DNA from: JAYEJW01 sp034716535
Lineage (GTDB): Bacteria > Pseudomonadota > Gammaproteobacteria > Chromatiales > Chromatiaceae
Reading direction: 5' to 3'
Length of the DNA: 5,566 nucleotides
Assembly (NCBI GenBank): GCA_034716535.1
Contig: JAYEJW010000605.1
Coordinates: forward strand, 1 to 5,566
This document shows, in pieces, positions 5,406-5,566 of the stretch. The notes under the pieces were generated by a model, which was given only the letters and a program-made list of their open reading frames with translations, did no database searches and was not told the origin of the DNA. Both the position numbers and the translations under genes were made by a program. Each line of letters begins with the position of its first letter. Within the stretch, counting starts at the first letter, position 1.

Positions 5406-5566
5406 TCCCCCGCCGCTCGACCCTGTCGGACGAAGACATTTTTCTGTTTGATCCGAGCAAAGACCACAACATGGATAGCGAAGATAAATCAAGATGCTAG
5501 TTTATCTAAAGTTTCAAAGCAACCTAAAGTGAAAATAAAAAAAGATGTTTTTAGTACAGATGTGAC
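5406..5566. other. Right-end intergenic region with abrupt shift to AT-rich DNA
   Basis: The first ~30 bases after the cysteine-cluster gene remain GC-rich. From about 5470 to the edge the sequence becomes strongly AT-rich, unlike anything else in the window. No gene can be called. ATG 5471 runs only nine codons to TAG 5498-5500, and ATG 5494 stops after twelve codons. One plus frame (phase of TTG 5448) stays open to the edge, with lysine- and serine-rich residues such as SLSKVSKQPKVKIKKDVF, but it has no good start or ribosome site. It may be the beginning of an AT-rich, possibly acquired gene continuing to the right. Confidence 0.5.
5482..5507. repeat. Short AT-rich inverted repeat, operator-like
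   Basis: AGATAAA (5482-5488) and TTTATCT (5501-5507) are perfect 7-bp reverse complements separated by 12 bases. The stem would be weak in RNA, so a protein-binding site for a downstream gene is as likely as a hairpin. In AT-rich DNA it could also be chance. A 7-bp direct repeat CTAAAGT occurs at 5506-5512 and 5524-5530, overlapping its right edge. Confidence 0.25.

Noticed and set aside
5423..5443. Rho-independent terminator after the cysteine-cluster gene
   Set aside because: TGTC/GACA before TTTTT gives only a 4-bp stem with a 7-base loop, too weak to call.
4689..5492. 267-codon minus-strand frame across the palindromic element and cysteine-cluster gene
   Set aside because: It covers the repeat element and runs antisense to the gene with the CxxCxxCC signature and a good ribosome site. 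No family motif is seen.
5072..5500. 142-codon plus-strand frame ending at TAG 5498-5500
   Set aside because: It overlaps most of the cysteine-cluster gene in another frame, with an arginine-rich shadow-like composition and no ribosome site.

Overview
The window looks like chromosomal DNA from a GC-rich gammaproteobacterium. A relative of the Chromatiales / purple-sulfur or sulfur-oxidising group is my best guess, with moderate confidence. The clues are the style of the TrpG and TrpD proteins, the FadL-type outer membrane protein (so a Gram-negative cell) and the GAF-type regulator. No rRNA, tRNA, CRISPR array or transposase gene is visible.

Layout. (1) Bases 1-1236, minus strand: the N-terminal 412 residues of a tandem-GAF protein that runs off the left edge. 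Its linker sequence suggests a sigma-54-dependent (AAA+/Fis) activator. (2) Bases 1237-1439: a divergent intergenic region with weak promoter candidates on both strands. (3) Bases 1440-2729, plus: a FadL/TodX/OmpP1-type long-chain substrate porin with a signal peptide. (4) Bases 2730-2881: an intergenic stretch with a long-range inverted repeat and a GC hairpin next to the trpG start. (5) Bases 2882-3463 and 3598-4620, plus: trpG and trpD, the glutaminase subunit of anthranilate synthase and anthranilate phosphoribosyltransferase, separated by 134 bp that begin with a short CCACAAAGG-type repeat. (6) Bases 4687-4899: a non-coding, nested-palindrome, MITE-like element with a perfect 13-bp outer and a perfect 11-bp inner inverted repeat and several stem-loops. 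(7) Bases 4926-5405, plus: a small CxxCxxCC (YkgJ-like) cysteine-cluster protein of unknown function. (8) Bases 5406-5566: non-coding as far as can be seen, turning sharply AT-rich in the last ~90 bases.

How the genes work together. TrpG supplies ammonia from glutamine to TrpE (not in the window) to make anthranilate, and TrpD then attaches phosphoribose to it. These are the first two committed steps of tryptophan synthesis. In many Proteobacteria trpC follows trpD directly. Here that place holds the palindromic element and then the cysteine-cluster gene, so the cluster is either split in this lineage or was rearranged. The GAF regulator and the porin are divergent neighbours and might form a regulator/target pair, but nothing in the sequence proves it.

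Most of the window is ordinary housekeeping DNA. The items most worth a second look are the 213-bp palindromic element, the incomplete trp cluster, the cysteine-cluster gene behind it, and the abrupt composition change at the right edge.
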